From the NCBI RefSeq assembly GCF_032854445.1, contig NC_088300.1:7256001-7320000 (forward strand): a stretch of DNA of 64,000 bases. The letters run 5' to 3'. The position numbers and the translations under genes are program-made. The notes below the pieces were generated by a model. It saw only the letters and a program-made list of their open reading frames with translations, did no database searches and had not been told where the DNA came from. Shown piece by piece: positions 61,595 through 64,000 of this stretch; position 1 is the first letter of the stretch, and the number at the start of each line of letters is the position of its first letter. The DNA is from Liolophura sinensis (taxonomy: Eukaryota > Mollusca > Polyplacophora > Chitonida > Chitonidae).

Positions 61595-61684
61595 GACCTC
61601 ATTCCTCCGACCATAATGCCGGCCGCCGTCGTATAGGTGAAATATTCTTGAGCAGGCGTAAAACACCAATCGAGTAAATAAATA
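61595..61684 (+). mobile_element. SINE 3' fragment
   Basis: CCATAATGCCGGCCGCCGTC then GTATAGGTGAAATATTCTTG and CGTAAAACACCAATCGAGTA is the shared tail with a poly(AAAT) end. The head is missing. It faces an inverted degraded copy at 61708-61770. Confidence 0.8.
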
Positions 61685-61707
61685 TCCTTTGACCGTCGAC
61701 TACGTGG

Positions 61708-61775
61708 ATGAATTTATTTGTTTGCTTGGGGTTTTAGGTTGTGCTAGTGAATATTTTACTTATATGAGTTTGGTG
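61708..61775 (-). mobile_element. inverted degraded SINE tail
   Basis: GAATTTATTTGTTTGCTTGG then TGAATATTTTACTTATATGA is a diverged complement of the tail at 61640-61684. The pair is tail to tail with a gap of about 24 bp. Confidence 0.55.
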
Positions 61776-64000
61776 GAAATCAAGCAGAAAACTAACACAG
61801 CTCAGAGCAATCTCGCAATGAGCCACGTTTTTCCATGCAGTTATCTGCTAAACCTATACCTGTTACATGCTAAAGTCATGCCACGTGCGGCTATAGAGGC
61901 AGCCAGGCTGGGGCATATACATTGTAAACAGAGAATGCTTGCAATTTCCGAACTCTATATCAGTAACTTCTTGAAATCACTGAACTTCCAGGAGAGACTA
62001 CTGTACTACCTTTCATTCACGAATGCAATCGTCAAATTGTGATCCTAAAAAAAGCCATGCTTAACAACACCGGCTGTCAACAACAGTATGCTTTATTTAC
62101 ACTTCAACTCACTCAATAGAAGGTACAGTAGGCTTTCCCCACATAATGATGTTTGGTTGTATACATTTATGAGCCTGTGCAAACAAATCATAGTTTTTGG
62201 ATGACACTGTCCAAGGATAAATGTCCAAAAGGCGCTAAACATGACGTACACAAGGGGACACGGCATTATTATACAGAGTTGTGAAGAGCGACATTTGAAA
62301 ACAAGACTTTGTGAAAATAAGGAATTGTGCCATGAATGAACGAGTCCACAGTCTCCAAGACAAAAACGGGTTGACACAAATTTCCCCCCAAACTATGGTC
62401 AACATCAGCTTCAGGGGAAATTGTATCAGTGAGTATACATGACAATATCGAATGCAAAAAATAAAAAGTGTAATTTACAGATCAGAGTTGCCCGTCCATA
62501 ACTCAGTAGATTCTTCCGTTAATGTATGATCGTTTTGTTGGTCGTTAAAGTAAGTAGTTTGCAGACCTTATAATTCTAAACATCATTATAAAAGATACTT
62601 TGCAAAGGTTAACTGGTGATAAAATTTAACATAAAAGTGTATGTTTCCGATTGAAATCAGTCTCGTGCACATATTGCATATACAAGAATTTATCACAGAT
62701 TCCACAAAGTTGGGAGGTTACCTCAGCAAAAGTTTATTACCAAAATTAGTTGTTGACGTCGTAAGTTTAAATTCCGATTCATTTATTTTAACATATAGCG
62801 TATAAGGCGTTCTAAATTTATTTCCCAGGGTAGCTTCAAGGTTCTAATTTTTACATATTAATGAAAACTGGCTTTGAGGAATATGTGCCCAAAGCCCTGG
62901 TGTTATACATAGCTATATACAGAAAGATAGCCTGTCCTGTCTGAAATGTCAATCCCAAGATATCAAGTTATTATGAATTGCTTCAATACGTCAGAATTTC
63001 GATGACGATTTAGAGTTTGTTGATGTTGGAGTCAGTAAGTACACATGTACTATAAAGTAGCATGCCATAGTGAACAGCGTGTACAGTATAAAATACACGA
63101 TTTAGGAAGACGCTACACTGTTCGTAAAAAAATAGGCAAAGCGAGATATGGCGGGATGACCGTATAACCAGAGCTTGAGCGCACTTGTGCCGTGACTCCC
63201 AGATCCATCAAAACAGATACACAGTCTTATTGTAACAATTGGTCATTGCAGAAGATTAGGGCTTTTAAGACCGGTACAAAAGCACTTTTCTAACTACGTA
63301 CTTATTGCCTGAGTTAGTATTTCTATGTAAGGCGTAAGGTTTGTGAATAAGAGACGAGATGACCGTAACTAATTTTGGTTACTTTTGAAGGAAATTCTGA
63401 TGCCACTTTTTCTTTCCTTCTCAACCGTCTGAATTCCTTTCTAACGATTACACCCGAGGACAGAAAGCATCAACGCTATAGCGTGCAAGTGATATCGACT
63501 TTCTTTTTTAGAATTACTAACTTCTAAACTCTTCAAGAAATCGCGGCTAGTCACGGTTTGCGTGAGAGAGGCTACGTCATTAATTCACAGTTAACACCTG
63601 TGCTGCATAATTATGGAAGAACACTGCCACCAAATCTGCATTTTGAGAAAACCCTGTCCCTGGCGACGGAGTGGATCGAATTAGAATTCGATATGGGGGA
63701 AATGTCCTTTTTCCGAAGACGGGAAATAGAATTGAAGAGAGCGCCATCTAGGGCTTGGCATCGGAGGTAACACATTGCAGGCAGCAGATTAATTCAAGGC
63801 GAGTGGTCGGTGTATCGGGCTTCACTGACCCGACCAATCGATAGAGTCCAGCCCAATTTGGAGACTTATTTAGCGGATATCATCCGAGATGGTGAAATTT
63901 TTCTGAAACCTGTTTACACAAGTTGTTTTAATTTCCACTAGTATTATTGCGCGCTTCCTCAATATTGCTTTGGCATCTGAGCGATTTGGTTGTGCCTCGC
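61776..64000. other. intergenic, nothing recognised
   Basis: AT-rich to about 63400, then GC-balanced to the end. The 63540-63990 part holds an open frame (63558-63770, ending HRR-stop) without splice signals or a recognisable motif. Confidence 0.45.

Noticed and set aside
28211-64000. Forkhead (FoxA) exon expected near mipol1
   Set aside because: No open frame with the forkhead core was found on either strand; if FoxA is linked it lies outside this window.

Overview
The window is eukaryotic genomic DNA, AT-rich and intron-rich, with spliceosomal exon borders and several tRNA-derived SINE families. The SINE tails (a 3' end reading ...GTATAAGTGAAATATTCTTGAGTACGGCG... and another reading ...GACTGAAAAATTGTTGAGCACGACGTTAAACC..., each shown only in part) resemble repeats I associate with mollusc genomes. 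I therefore infer a lophotrochozoan, most likely a mollusc. There is no bacterial-type gene organisation, no CRISPR array and no recognisable transposase or reverse-transcriptase reading frame.

The one gene I can name is on the + strand from before 1686 to 28210. Six phase-compatible exons (1686-1737, 2192-2362, 3914-4000, 21003-21097, 21694-21891, 28141-28210) encode the C-terminal coiled-coil part of a MIPOL1-like protein (mirror-image polydactyly 1). The 5' exons lie upstream of the window. A 17-kb intron (4001-21002) and a 6.2-kb intron (21892-28139) hold most of the non-coding sequence. Tandem arrays sit beside several of these exons. One of them (21098 to about 21590) is a minisatellite grown from the exon/intron border itself and carries many extra copies of the 5' splice site.

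From 28211 to the end lies about 36 kb with almost no convincing coding sequence. Exceptions are a well-spliced orphan exon pair (35954-36005 and 36147-36208, 38 codons, gene unknown) and a weaker possible terminal exon at 55138-55212. This stretch carries many non-repetitive, CpG-containing islands that look like candidate cis-regulatory DNA. In several animals MIPOL1 neighbours FOXA in a conserved cluster, so a FoxA regulatory landscape is a reasonable inference. No forkhead exon was seen in the window.

Repeats include head-variable SINEs sharing one 3' tail (two with 11-bp target-site duplications), tail-to-tail SINE pairs that can fold into dsRNA, a TA-flanked MITE with about 85-bp inverted repeats (45620-45968), a very large palindromic element (about 60879-61358) with a SINE at its edge, a 91-nt near-perfect hairpin of pre-miRNA size (36837-36927), and minisatellites with 20-, 30-, 34-, 50-, 58-, 75- and 99-bp units.
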